A stretch of 64,000 bases of DNA, taken from NCBI RefSeq assembly GCF_002443255.2, contig NW_019211458.1, positions 39,565,897-39,629,896 of the forward strand, in the 5' to 3' direction. Below are positions 27,622 to 38,900 of the stretch, piece after piece (position 1 is the stretch's first letter; each line of letters opens with the position of its first letter). A model generated the notes under the pieces. It was not told where the DNA came from and made no database searches. It saw nothing but the letters and a program-made list of their open reading frames with translations. The translations under genes and the position numbers were made by a program. The stretch comes from Varroa destructor. Taxonomy: Eukaryota; Arthropoda; Arachnida; Mesostigmata; Varroidae.

Positions 27622-27668
27622 ATCAATCAATCAATCAATCAACCAACCAACCAACCAATCAATTAATC
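27622..27668. repeat. Tetranucleotide repeat AATC passing into AACC and back
   Basis: About five AATC units, then four AACC units, then AATC and AATT variants. The block of variants suggests a point change that spread by slippage. Confidence 0.9.
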
Positions 27669-28640
27669 AGTCTACCTTTAACACATATCAGTTTCCCAGC
27701 GGTCACCCAATTATGGTCACTTTCAACCCTATAGCCCCCTTTCTTCCCTCGTATAAGTACATATTCATACTTCTTGGTATCTCTCCCTGTGTATCTATTA
27801 CATCCACTGCGAGCCAGCTACTGTTCAAGTAACGCTGTGGATCTCGTGAATTAGAAAAGCTAAAATTTGCTTCTATTTTACTGTACGAAGACTCGTTTGC
27901 TCTCTATTTTAGGCTTCTTTTCCATGACCAAGTACCTCATGATAATTCAATAATGATGATCGATAATACTACGTAGACAGACAAGTCCCTATCATGTCCA
28001 CTCGACAATGTCACAATCAATTACGTTTGTTCATTTCAAGCATTAATCAACGTTTCTTACGGCCATCACCACCATCAGTCGGCTCATTTTGCAATTAATC
28101 AAGGCGTATGTGGTTTACAAGCAATGCCACACCCGCCGTCCAATACATTCTCAAGGTAAAAATGAAAAAAATTTCGATCATTAGTAGGTTATTAGACAGA
28201 AATTTACAATTGTTTCCCTGTGACACAGTCACTCAGCGACTGTGCATTGTGATTTACTGTAGACTGTATACATACGTGCCTTTATGTGCGTGTAAATCAA
28301 TGACTGCCGAACAAGACGTAGCTCACCGGACCAAAATCACTGTATCATTAAAAAAATCTGTTCGTACCAAATGCTTATCCTTTTTTATTCCACCAGATTT
28401 CTATTGTTGCCAACGTTCCCCCAACGTGTTGCCGTTTGCTGATAGTAAACCCAACCGATGAGTGGTACGTGGCCGGCGCTGTCAGACAACTCATGACAAC
28501 CGAGATCGCCAACTGAGAAAACGCGTGACGCGTCGTGCGTGCCCTACAGAATCGAGAACAGCGCACGTCAACTAATTAAGGGCATTCTTTTATTTTGTTC
28601 TGTCTACCTCGTTAGTCTTTCGGGATCTACTTATATTCGC

Positions 28641-28643
<3 letters not shown>

Positions 28644-28689
<46 letters not shown>
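28644..28689. repeat. (AT)n microsatellite, about 23 units
   Basis: A perfect AT run in the PIP5K 3' flank. Confidence 0.95.
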
Positions 28690-28695
<6 letters not shown>

Positions 28696-30457
28696 TAACT
28701 GTATGTGCTCTGCATCTACCGCATCTTCGCACTGTCCTTTTCGCCGTCGACGTCATCATCATGTATAGCCCTTTAAATCGAGTCCCTTCATATTCCTATG
28801 ACTCTATAATTATGATTCTTATTATTGTTTATTATGCGTCTATGTATGCGTTATATTACGTATTATCTTCTATTTTTTATACGCGCCGCTACGTTTTCAC
28901 AACTTTTTTTCTTTCTTTTTCTTTTCGTTCTATCCTTATCTCGTATTTGCTATTTACCATTATTTCATTTCGACCCTCCGTTTCGGCAGTACCATATCGT
29001 TTGCTAGACGCACCGTCATTCGTTTTCATTGCAAGCTACAGCTAAGTTCACACCGTGTGTGTATGTTCCACTATATATATATACTGGAACTTCCCATTGC
29101 TTTCTGTTACTGCGGTAGGCTTTCGCTGTCATTGGGAGACCCTAGAGAAACGCCTCCTACTAACACAATTTTTTTTTATCGGAATATTATCGTTCGCGTC
29201 GATCGCTACAGTGTGCCCCTCTCCCTCCCATTGCTGATCAGTACGAGAGGGCAAGATAAAAACAACGCCTCCTCCACTTCGTGAACGCAGCGCGTTATTA
29301 TTATATACTCATCACCATTGTGCTATAGTTACTCGACTCTTCGTGATATATATTCACGGTCTGCGGTTTGTGAGTTTTCATACCGTCCATCGACCTAGTC
29401 AACATTGAGAAGTGATAGACCTCTAAACAAGCCCTATTATGGTCCTGTCCATCTGAAGTACGTTTTACATTTCGTTTCTCTAAGTAGATGTCCTCCATTT
29501 TTTCAGCTGTTGTCGTATTGTCATGGAGTGCTTCGTTTCGCTTCGATGAATACACACACGCGCTATTCACAAGTACTCGGCATACTCAAGTGCTCATGGG
29601 TCCAATCGCATTATTATTAGCACGCATGCTACCACACTTACGCTCACAGGAAAACATGACCGGAGCTATCGCGGCATTGTCATTTAGACTATACGATTTT
29701 CATCATGATCCGCAATCAGTAGCGTTTGACCTTCGACGCCAGACCATTATCATTAGTTTACACTACTTCTACTCCTCTCTCTTGCTGTTTTCTCTATACA
29801 GGTTCCTGCCTAGCTGTCTGCGCGATGGCCTACGGCACTTAACACGCGACCAACGTGGCCTGTCTCAACAAGCTGATCATCGTGGAAAAGCAACGTAAAT
29901 TGCGGGTGAATAAGTAGTTGATGTAGAATGATATTGTAGAATGAAATGCAGAAAGAAGCTGAGTATCTTTAGTGGTTTCGTGAGCAGCTCGTAAGCAGAG
30001 TCCCAAGTTAAGTGTACCGCAAACCCATCTCACTGTCGCCGCCTCAAGCGCTCGACTAAACCCATCTCCCAGATCACCCGCCTACTACAATGTGCGGGTC
30101 AATATTCTGCCGTTCCAACAGACAAAGCACCGTCCACTGTTCGCTTAGTATGCATAAGCTTGAGCGATGAGCAAACTAGGTAACGTAGTAATAGGTTATT
30201 TAGTCGTAATATCGTTATACAGTATAGCGGCAAATGCACGTGCACGCACTCACACACACAAGCGTAGCTTGTATTTGTTGCCAACGAAGGGTCCCGAATG
30301 CTTCGGGTTAAGCTGGCACACCCCAGTAGTATGCGCCCAGCGACTACCTTTCTGTCTGCCTGTGGAATTATTCGGATAATGATTATTATCGTGGTCTTCG
30401 AGATGTTCGTCTATTACTTCCACAGACCTTCTTTGCCTCCTTTTTTTACGTGTCTCC

Positions 30458-32636
30458 TTACATTTTAGTAGTCTCCTTCGAAGGTTGTACAGTGCTAACT
30501 TTCGTAACAGTCATCGTCGTAATGGCGCCTCCGTTGTTGGCTGTTTCGGTTTTTTCAATCACGTCTGCGTGAGTACCCGTTCTAGTCATTCCGTCGCGAT
30601 CTCCTTTGTTATCTTCTGTTGTTTCGGTGCGTATCTCACTCCGCACGTCACCTGCCCCGTAATACCCTGACTGAGCTACATTCATTATGACGTGACCCGA
30701 CGTGATTCCGTCCAACTCCTCCATTCGTTGCTCTTTCGCCGAGTCGCCGGACAAGTTCGTGACATCCTTGTTGGCCGGATGGGGTACTGGCGTCGACGGT
30801 GGTGCCATACTGCCCTTCTGTTGCTGTGTTTGCAGTGCGTCTACGGAAACCGCCTGACTGTCTGAGTGCATGTCGTGCTTCTCTTGCATCACTCTACGAA
30901 CCACAGTAAGGAGCTTTGGATTACGCTTTGAAGGTGTATGTTTTAGTGGGGATGCCATACGCTTGAATACCTTCTGACTCATGAATTCTTGGAAACGCTT
31001 AGCATAGAAACCTGGCCGATGGACGGACACGGTGTCACCGTCATGCAACAATGCCTTCCACGAGTGCTCGAGCTTTTTGCGAAGTCGATACGACTGAAGA
31101 ATATCGATGATGCCGATAAATAATAGCAGACGCTCTCCTTTAGAGTTTGTTGCGGGAATACCACCTGGAGGCGAGTTGTCGTCGTGATCGATTGACTCAA
31201 TGGCGGTTGAAAAGGCTGCCAGCCTTCCGCGGTTCATTGATCTGGATCGCGGAATGTTAACACTAGCTGCCGCTGTTGTTGTTGTTGTTGTTGTCATGGC
31301 ATTCGTCGTTGACGCGAGCGCCCTTGCAAAGGCTCCGTCAGCCGCCGTTGTTGTTTCCGCAGCCTCTGCTTCACGCGCCGCCTGATCGATGTTATGAATA
31401 CCAAGCAACAATGAATAGTCCATGATCTTGAAACTCTCCAACACTCGACAATCGCGTTGTATTGTATTGATAAGTGCATCGTAGGTTTGTGCGTCGAGCA
31501 GGATTCCCTCTGGATGGTGTTCCATAAAGTCAAGGTCTTTAAATGTCGGCGATTTTTTCTGCCTCTCCGCTTTACTCGCCTTCCTCTTGTACGTCGATCC
31601 CTTAAGATCGTATTTTTGGTGCATTCGCACGCTTGATGGCAGGAGGTTGTTCATCACAATGACGCGGACGTTTTTCCCGCTAGCAATGTAGCAATACAAG
31701 CCGAAGAATTTTGGTAGCAACGTCCGAGGATTCTGGTGTAGATTCATATAATAGCCCGGTAAAAGGCTTTGAAGAAAATCAGCCTCGACATGTGCTACCG
31801 TTTTAATAATAAATTCGTCATCGGCTGTCACGTAAAATAGTGAGCCTGATGCTCCTGGATTGCTGAGTTCCCGCATTGGCTCATTACAGAGTGATAGCAG
31901 GAAATCTCCTGGAGGGATCTGGAACAGATCCCGAAAATATCGAAACGCCACTGGTGAGTACGCCTTGAATTTGAATGAGTCATGGTGATGTGCTGGGCTC
32001 ATGGAGCCTCCCTCCCTGGGAAAATCGAGATTGTCCACCATCGCGAAGTCCTGCATGAGTAGGTCTCGTTCCGGCTTGGACGCGAGACTTCCCACAGCGT
32101 AGCCGATGCCGAGCTGAATGGATTCGATGATGGTGGACGAGTGAATCTTCTTGAAGGTAACTTTACCTTCATCGTCGATTCGTCGATGACCGAGCTTCTC
32201 TTTTTCGCCTGGCCGCATGCCGCGTTCTCCTGTCCCGCCATGCACTGGGCCACGTTCGCCGACGGGCGTCAGCGGCGCCGTCGTGGACGTTGTCGGCGTT
32301 TTGGCTTCTGATTGCGACATGTGCGACGGTGTCGAAGTGCCGAGTGTGGAAGTGTCTAATGGGCCCGGTAGCCGGCGTCCGCGGAACGGCGTGCCCGTGC
32401 TACTGCTCACCTCCGAGTCCATCGCGCGACCTGCGCCCTCGATAACGACCACCAGCCCGCTGTCGACGCCACCGTCACCAGCGGCACCGTCGAATCGACA
32501 CGACGAGTCAACCCAGCCAGCCCCTGCCGCTTCAACTTTGTCTGCCTTCGTAGACCCCTCAGCACTGCTATCACGACCAATGCAGCGAATCGCCGACGAC
32601 GACGCGTTCCAATCTCCGGTAGTGCGGTCGTCGCTC
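30458..32636 (-). CDS. Phosphatidylinositol-4-phosphate 5-kinase type I: large exon with the full kinase domain and C-terminus
   Basis: Makes PI(4,5)P2 from PI4P at the plasma membrane, acting in actin, endocytic and signalling control (known for the family). Numbering here starts at the in-frame codon at 32656. The conserved domain begins at GHRR (156-159). It continues with the nucleotide loop NPGASGS (266-272), ATP-binding Lys285 in [14 protein letters not shown] (350-358), catalytic Asp413 in IMDYSLLLG, Asp518 in GIIDIL, and the specificity loop [19 protein letters not shown] (527-545), whose Glu530 is typical of type I. Asp350, Asp413 and Asp518 are intact. A low-complexity insert (425-500) with a Thr run sits at the usual variable loop; the flanking STAxESI and [15 protein letters not shown] motifs are conserved. 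A pyrimidine-rich acceptor ends at 32637, and the exon's first base completes a codon with an upstream exon. An ATG at 32422-32420 (G at -3 and +4) is an alternative start giving 654 residues. Stop is at 30460-30458. Confidence 0.96.
31274..31294. repeat. Coding (GTT)n repeat in PIP5K
   Basis: The plus-strand GTT run reads as ACA/ACT-type codons on the minus strand and encodes the poly-Thr run (residues about 455-461) of the variable insert in the PIP5K kinase domain. Length here is free to vary in threes without breaking the frame. Confidence 0.8.
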
Positions 32637-34998
32637 CTGAACACAAAAGATAACAAAAGAAATGCACGAAAAGAAGCACTGGCTCATTAGCGACAAATTA
32701 ATCGAGGCAATTGTACCGAAATACTTTTGGTAAATTTGATTTAGTGAAGTAACAAACTATAATCCATTAATAATCATGCGATTGCGAGTAAACTGTTCTA
32801 AATTCACGAGATAATTCGATCTAATCGTTTTTGATTACTTCAAGAACGGTACAATTTGACTGGTTTTGTCTATTCATAGGTAACGAACAATGAGCTAAAA
32901 GGTAATTTGGCACGTTTTATAGAATCATATTCTTGTAATTATGCTATAATTTTATATTTCGATTATATTTTTCAGATACCACAGGTGCAGTTCATAAATT
33001 CATCATGCATGGATGGGAAGACAATCAAACGTTTATTCAAGTACCATCATATTATGACTCGAGCAATGGTAGCTAAATCACGAAAACGACGTGCGCCAAA
33101 AACGTACGTTCGTTATAAAATCATTGAATCGTAGAGCAGGATCGATTCGTTACGGAAAACTTGTTCTCGTTCTAAATACTATAGGATCTTAAACACCAAT
33201 GAAATTACTTACGTGTTTACCATGTCGTGTACCCGATTTCATAGTCTATTTATACAAACACTGCTTGGAACAAAAGAATACGACAGAACAGAACATCGTT
33301 TTTTTTCCATGTTAGCAAAATAAACAGATAGAACTAGTTCTAGCTAGCAGATTTTATTATGGCCACAGGTCTTTTAAAGCGTTTATGGTTAGGTATTCCT
33401 GAACTGTTGTATATATAATACATACACTCAAGAAGCACTGATATTGACAACGGTTAGTCTATGACACTGCGCAGAATCGTGTAAACCCTGTGCGGCCTGT
33501 GCCAGATCCCTATAAAACGGATGTGCCCCACGGTGTGTGTGAATAGGCTGCTGATGCGTACGCAGCGTTGGACGACCACGCAGTCGTCGGTGATCCATCT
33601 CAATTCTAGATTAGATCATGTAGAGCTAATTAGGAAACCGCCAACGCCATATTCAACTTAACTTTTCGTAAATGCTAAATCTCATTTATATCTTCATAGC
33701 ATTTGACACTAATACGTTGCGTGCAACAGTCAGCTCAGGGAGGGCAAGTATAACTAAGACCAAATTGTTTGTAAGATATCAGATATGAGCGCTGAACTTA
33801 GCTGAACATCGGTGAGCTTCTTTGCATCAACTGCAGAACTTCTCAAGAATCAGCTATGAAAAAAAGCCTGTTTGTTATGAATCGCAATGGACCTCTTAAA
33901 GGACTCCAGCAGACACCGACTACAATATGTCCTATCAAACGTTCTGTATCTGCCTACCTTGTGTACACTTCCGCAGATCTTGCACAAGAGGGTCCCAACG
34001 TATCATACCGTGTGGGCCGGACTAACACAACTCATAACAGCAACTTCCAGCAAAACTTTCGGTGAAAAAACTGCGTGTAAAGGCAACCTAGCAGCAGCAT
34101 CTAATGTAGCGTGTAACGGCTACGGCCTAACAGGTATCTTGAGTGGTGACTTCACGCGCTCTCTCGAATGCAATGAAAAAGATTCTACATCTAATGCCAT
34201 TTTCAAAGAACTTATGTAACGCGTGTCTCCTTAGAAATCGTATTGCCGCTGCTTCCAGCAGAACTCTACTATAAAAAATCCCCAAAGGCAAAAGAGACTC
34301 AATGTCCCCCCCCCCCCCTTCTGAAACGGATTGCCATAAAAGCACTGAGAAGACGAATGAGGTTTCGTAACTGAAGTTGTATTATTGCCAAAGATAATTT
34401 GCGACTCTACTTTCGTCGATTCCGAATACTATAAAACTTCAAATAATCTAAAATTGTTTTACCAACTAACGGACGGTCCGTTACAGAGCATACTACAAAG
34501 AAGGTGCGAAACGTCTTAATCGTATTGTTTGGTATGCTGAAATCGAACCTCAATTCCCTATCAAACTTCACATTTGACATAAAGGCTGATTTTGGAGCTC
34601 TGCATGATAAAGAAAAAGTAAACTGGATTTATTATTCACAAAAGTAGACAGGCGACCTAGACAGGGTACAGCTTGGATTCCCCAAGTGTGTTCGGAGCCT
34701 GCAGACGTTCATTGAAACCGGTTGGCGTGCCTTTGAGTCAACACTCCAGGAAGAGATTTTATTTTCTCGTCTAGGCTGAGCGATCTCAGTCTAAACAAGT
34801 TCCTTCACAAGTGACATAGACTCTTCCATCCGTAAAGCTAAGGCCACGACAGGCACCAACTCTGTGTGTCAACAGCGCTGAGACGCATATACACACAACA
34901 AGCTGTATGAGTGTTCCATCCAATCACAGGCTTAGCTAGCAAACCACCATTTTGAATATTCTCTATCTTTGATTTCTTAAACCTTTGCTTTCGCTTAC
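32637..34998 (-). other. PIP5K intron (2362 bases)
   Basis: The donor on the minus strand is AG|GTAAGC with GT at 34998-34997. The acceptor is AG at 32638-32637, preceded by a long T/C tract and a CTAAT branch-point-like motif about 50 bases upstream. The flanking exons have matching phase: two bases of an Arg codon lie before the intron and one after it. The intron holds a 13-C run (34306-34318) and short frames such as 33856-34219 that show no family resemblance. Confidence 0.65.
34306..34318. repeat. Poly-C run, 13 bases
   Basis: This reads as 13 G on the PIP5K sense strand, within its intron. Confidence 0.9.
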
Positions 34999-35235
34999 CT
35001 AAAACTGACGGGGTTCCCGTCGGGTGAATCGTCTTGCCGGCTGAGCAAGATATCTGCGCGCGGTTTAGTATCTTCGGTGTCGCCACCACTAGCTCCTTGC
35101 CAGTTCCGACGCCAGCTGCCGCTCACTTGAGCTGAATCTCGTTGATCCGCAGGAGAACGCTCGCGGCCACGAAACGTTTCTTTGTCTTTGCTTTTGGTCC
35201 TGTGCTTTCCCGCCTCACTGTCCCTAGCCGAATTC
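34999..35235 (-). CDS. Upstream coding exon of PIP5K (N-terminal variable region)
   Basis: The frame is rich in charged and polar residues (for example KSKDKETFRGRERSPADQ, then GGDTEDTKPRAD) and ends in SF plus two bases of an Arg codon at a strong GTAAGC donor. Joining it to the exon at 32636 restores one open frame into the kinase domain. That phase match, the shared strand and the 2.4-kb spacing support it being a PIP5K exon. The N-terminal region of PIP5Ks is poorly conserved, so homology cannot confirm it by eye. The 5' edge is uncertain: AG at 35237-35236 gives a symmetric 237-base exon, while an AG at 35268-35267 with a better pyrimidine tract gives a longer one. It could also be 5' UTR if translation starts at 32422. 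Confidence 0.6.
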
Positions 35236-35897
35236 CTAAATAGGTATCCAAATTTTCGCAGAAATGCTGACGAATAGCGAAATGAGCGCCGTCTGAATCC
35301 TGACACTTGAAACGAAGAGCATCATAATGAAATCGAGAAACATTTAATGAATGCATCAGTTTCCTAGGTCGACGGTTAATACGCAAGGTTCGGTTCTAGA
35401 TAACTCTGTTGCTGTGGGTTTCTGAACGCACCTAATGTTTGTAATTAGTGCCAAAAATAAGACAGAGTAATATTAAAACGAATGCAGCATAGCTAAGGCG
35501 CAAAAACAATTCAGCTCTACTAAATCACTCTATTATACGTACATACGTACGATATTCATGCAGGGTTCGCGTTGTTCAAACGAACTTCCAATATCGGCAG
35601 ATACGAAGGATTAACGATAAATGGAGAGAAACAGGTTGTTACAATTAAAAAAGTTTGACCGAATTCTTGTCACAGATACGAGCTATTCAAATTGCCTTGC
35701 TGCATTTACTTGGCTCGCTATCATCGATAGCAGGTTTTTTTCAACCGTGAAAAAAGGCCGGTGATCACGAGGAGCGACACAATTGAACATCTCTGCGCCT
35801 CATTTGATTTCTGTACATAGCTCACTGCAGAGCTATTGTGGCTTGCGCCTGAGTTAATGGAGCCTCCTACTGACGGAGGCTTCATTGCGGTAACTAC

Positions 35898-35957
35898 CTG
35901 TCCAGTCTCTGCCGGTATAGAAACAGTATGGGGCACATCTAAACCACACTTTCCGGC
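35898..35957 (-). other. Candidate 60-base mini-exon on the PIP5K strand
   Basis: On the minus strand a T/C-rich tract ending in TTCTTCAG abuts position 35957, and a CAG|GTAGTT donor sits at 35898-35897. In one frame it would encode a short segment with VPHTVSIPAETGQ. Phase does not match the downstream exon if that frame is used with the nearest acceptors, so its inclusion in PIP5K is doubtful. Confidence 0.2.
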
Positions 35958-35985
35958 CTGAAGAACAAACCGGAAAAGACATCGA

Positions 35986-35998
35986 CCCCCCCCCCCCC
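35986..35998. repeat. Poly-C run, 13 bases
   Basis: The same length and orientation as the run at 34306-34318. It reads as poly-G on the PIP5K sense strand, about 28 bases before the candidate mini-exon. Confidence 0.9.
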
Positions 35999-38900
35999 AA
36001 ACTTTGAAGTGCCTATCGATTTGCAAGTTCTCCTTTTCGGAGCACAGGCGTAAGCTAAACCTGTTCATTTCCCATCCTAGCCTTAAGGTTATTGCGTAAA
36101 TAAAACTCGAAACACAGAAATAAACTAGTACCGCTAAGGGAGAGCAAGATTCTGTGGTTATTTTACAATACAGACAATACAGATACAGAGAAAAAAGTAA
36201 AGACCTTCTTGACTATGCAATTGTATACATTTCAACGATTCTAGAGAATTATATATAATCTAAGTCATTACCTCTATTAAAGTTTCCCGTCGATACAATG
36301 CTTCTCCTTATGTACGTTCTATTTAAATATGTACTGAAAAAAACCTACCTAATCTTGCTAGTACGTTTTGCTTGGATAGAGAAAGGTGCCTTCCTTAATC
36401 ACTTGCGGATTATTATTTACAATGAGTTAAATGCAATGTACGCATTGCTTGTAGGCTCTTACGAATCAGATCAATGGTCCTTAGGGTACTTGAAACTATC
36501 ATAATTTTCTTTAAATTTGATTTAGGACGCCAAGTAAATATTTGGGCGACTGAGTTATATACTACAGAATTGGACATCTCGCAAAACGCGAACGTCTAAT
36601 TTACTTACTACAACTGCAAAAAAAGCATTTGGCTATACTAAGCAGCTACATACATAAATTAGCTACTGTTGACCTGTCCTTGAAACTCCGTTTTCTACCT
36701 GTCGATTTGGCAATAGTTAATTGTTAGCAAATCTTCTCTTATCACACCTGTACCTTAATTATATTATTACAGTAAGAATTATGACTCCCTTTAACGTGGT
36801 AGGTTGCATGAAAAATCAATTTTTGTTCAATTTCCCAAACCGAGTTCGGCTAAAGGATGCTATATGCTTCCTCGATTGCGTCCTAACACCGGGTAGATAT
36901 AATCTTCGGAGATATCTTCATCTTGTCAGATGTACGTCTTAGCCTAGCTGATTCTGTCAAGAGATTGATAATCTCCCACAAAATTGATTGACAGAGCACG
37001 TGGTTACGCTGAAAGCTTAACGGACATTATGTCTAAGGAGTACGTATCTGCTACGAGAACACCGAGAATGACAATGGTGACAGGCCCAAGGCCAGCAGAT
37101 TGCACCGTACACAGCAGTCTCTCTCAGGATACATTTCTCATTTCTTAAATCATTACGATAGTGGCAGGTTTGTCGCACACATGGAAGGACCGCTTTCCAC
37201 TTCTATTTGTTCTACGCAATGTAAGTGCAGGTAGGCTCATCTGTCATGCGGCTTGATGCAATGAACCCTGAAGGTCACCGAATAAACGCATTCCGAGATG
37301 CGCATGGCCATGTTATGTTGGAGCATCGCGAGAATTTCGTCGTTGTGGCACCCGCATTCAGAACAGCATGACATAGATCGTCATTTACATGTTCTATAGT
37401 GAACGTTTCATGAGAAGCGCTGAACGGAACTAGGGAATGGTGGCGGCCAGTGGGTAAATCTGACAGCCGTCACTTGGGAAGGCAGAGCAGTGTTTAGTAC
37501 CTAATTCCTTTCTATACACCTGGTTGCTGTAGTAAGTCGAACAGGGCATCGCATCACTCTTAGGACACAATGTTATGCATGTGAAATAATTAGCTCAGGT
37601 GGATTGAAATCTTCATTCCCGCTAATATCATGAGCGGCATACAGCGGCAAAGCAAAAGCTTTGTGCCTAAGAAGCAGGTAAAAATCGCGGCTGGGAAAAA
37701 CCATAAATATATAGATGAAAAATGGTTACATTGTCCAGTGATACGTTTGTGGATTGCCTCATTCGATATTACGGTTGCGAAAGAAGCAAATAAAAGCACA
37801 GTTTTATAATGTAGTATACTGAGACAATTTTAGGGCGTGCTTATCAAATAATAACTATTCAATACCTACAAAATGAGATCGATGGCTCTATTCAGTTGGA
37901 GGCTCTCCAAAGTAGCTGTCAGTTGTTCGCGAACTACTACCGACCGTCATGCCTAAAACATGTGCTCCGAAAAAACGCTGGTAGAAATACTGGCATAATA
38001 CGTACTTGTCGCACAGTTTACTTCACATTCCGTATAACCACGAAATCCCTCTGATGGTGATAAACGGTACTCAGAAGCCAATGGCTAAGTGATCATTGAT
38101 AATGCCGTCAAAATTATGCGCTGCTCTCAGCTTCTTTTAATCGTTATACTGAAACGTGTATGTAGTGAAGAAGCGTGATACCAGCTCAACAAACACCGTT
38201 ACTCAAGTCCTCAGGCTGGGTCCTTGTGTAAGCGACTATCCTTATCAAAGGACTCAGTGAAATGGGCAGGTCGGTATTTTTTCGAAAGTCCGCTCGACCG
38301 GTATGCCTGCTTATAAGACCAGCTCGATTGTGACTCAGCAATCTACATACTCGACAAGTTCAGAGAAGAACATAATCTTACTGGAATACCTTCTGTGAGC
38401 CCCCACAAATGACACGTATTAGTGAAGAAGATCGTCGTTGCCACGATACACGATACAGTAGCAGGACATAAACTCAAAAACTCTTCTAGCAGTCAAGGCT
38501 GTGCGCCTACGAAGCGTCTATCATATAGAAGAGTCCCAGAACAGATACATACGGATGCAAGAATGGATTGTTTGAAAAAGGCTACTAGTTATGACTACTA
38601 AGCGCACATGTTTTCTTCAAACGAAACACAAAGTCAAAGAATGGCAAGAAAAAGGCATAGCATTACATACAGAAAGTTGTTTTGAGTGGGTACTCAGTAG
38701 ATCTGTTGGCGACGCTCGTTGTGTACCTACCCCCATATATTGAAATTTTATTCCATATTTTTGATTTATCGAAAATAACGCTCAGTCCACTAAAAGCAAA
38801 AATTACAGTGTGATGCATGCTGATGATCGAAATCAATTTCTTGTTGGAAATTAACTCGGCGACTACTTACGATAGGTATATACATATTGAATGGGAAGAT

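Larger units (their letters stand above)
25001..30457 (-). other. T/pyrimidine-skewed 3' flank of PIP5K, possibly a long 3' UTR
   Basis: Downstream of the PIP5K stop, the plus strand is rich in T and pyrimidine, so the PIP5K sense strand is A/purine-rich with AAC, GAG/GAC and TAA-type repeats. It mirrors the A-rich plus-strand flank of the other gene. Microsatellites are dense. Several TTTATT motifs (AATAAA on the minus strand) occur, for example 28588-28593. Open frames on either strand, including one at 29488-29898, have no recognisable family. A long 3' UTR is an inference from strand skew only. Confidence 0.35.

Noticed and set aside
31200..32690. Plus-strand and other-frame minus-strand frames overlapping the PIP5K exon
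   Set aside because: They are shadows of the PIP5K coding sequence, with repeat-driven Val and Ala runs and no conserved domain.
33213..33242. Short minus-strand ATG frame ending at a strong GTAAGT donor, as an alternative PIP5K first exon
   Set aside because: Splicing to the acceptor at 32636 puts the kinase exon in the wrong frame and soon hits a stop. It could only be a non-coding leader.
35123..35386. Alternative minus-strand frame over the upstream PIP5K exon
   Set aside because: It ends in a stop inside the exon and cannot be joined to the kinase exon in phase. The other frame reaches the donor open.
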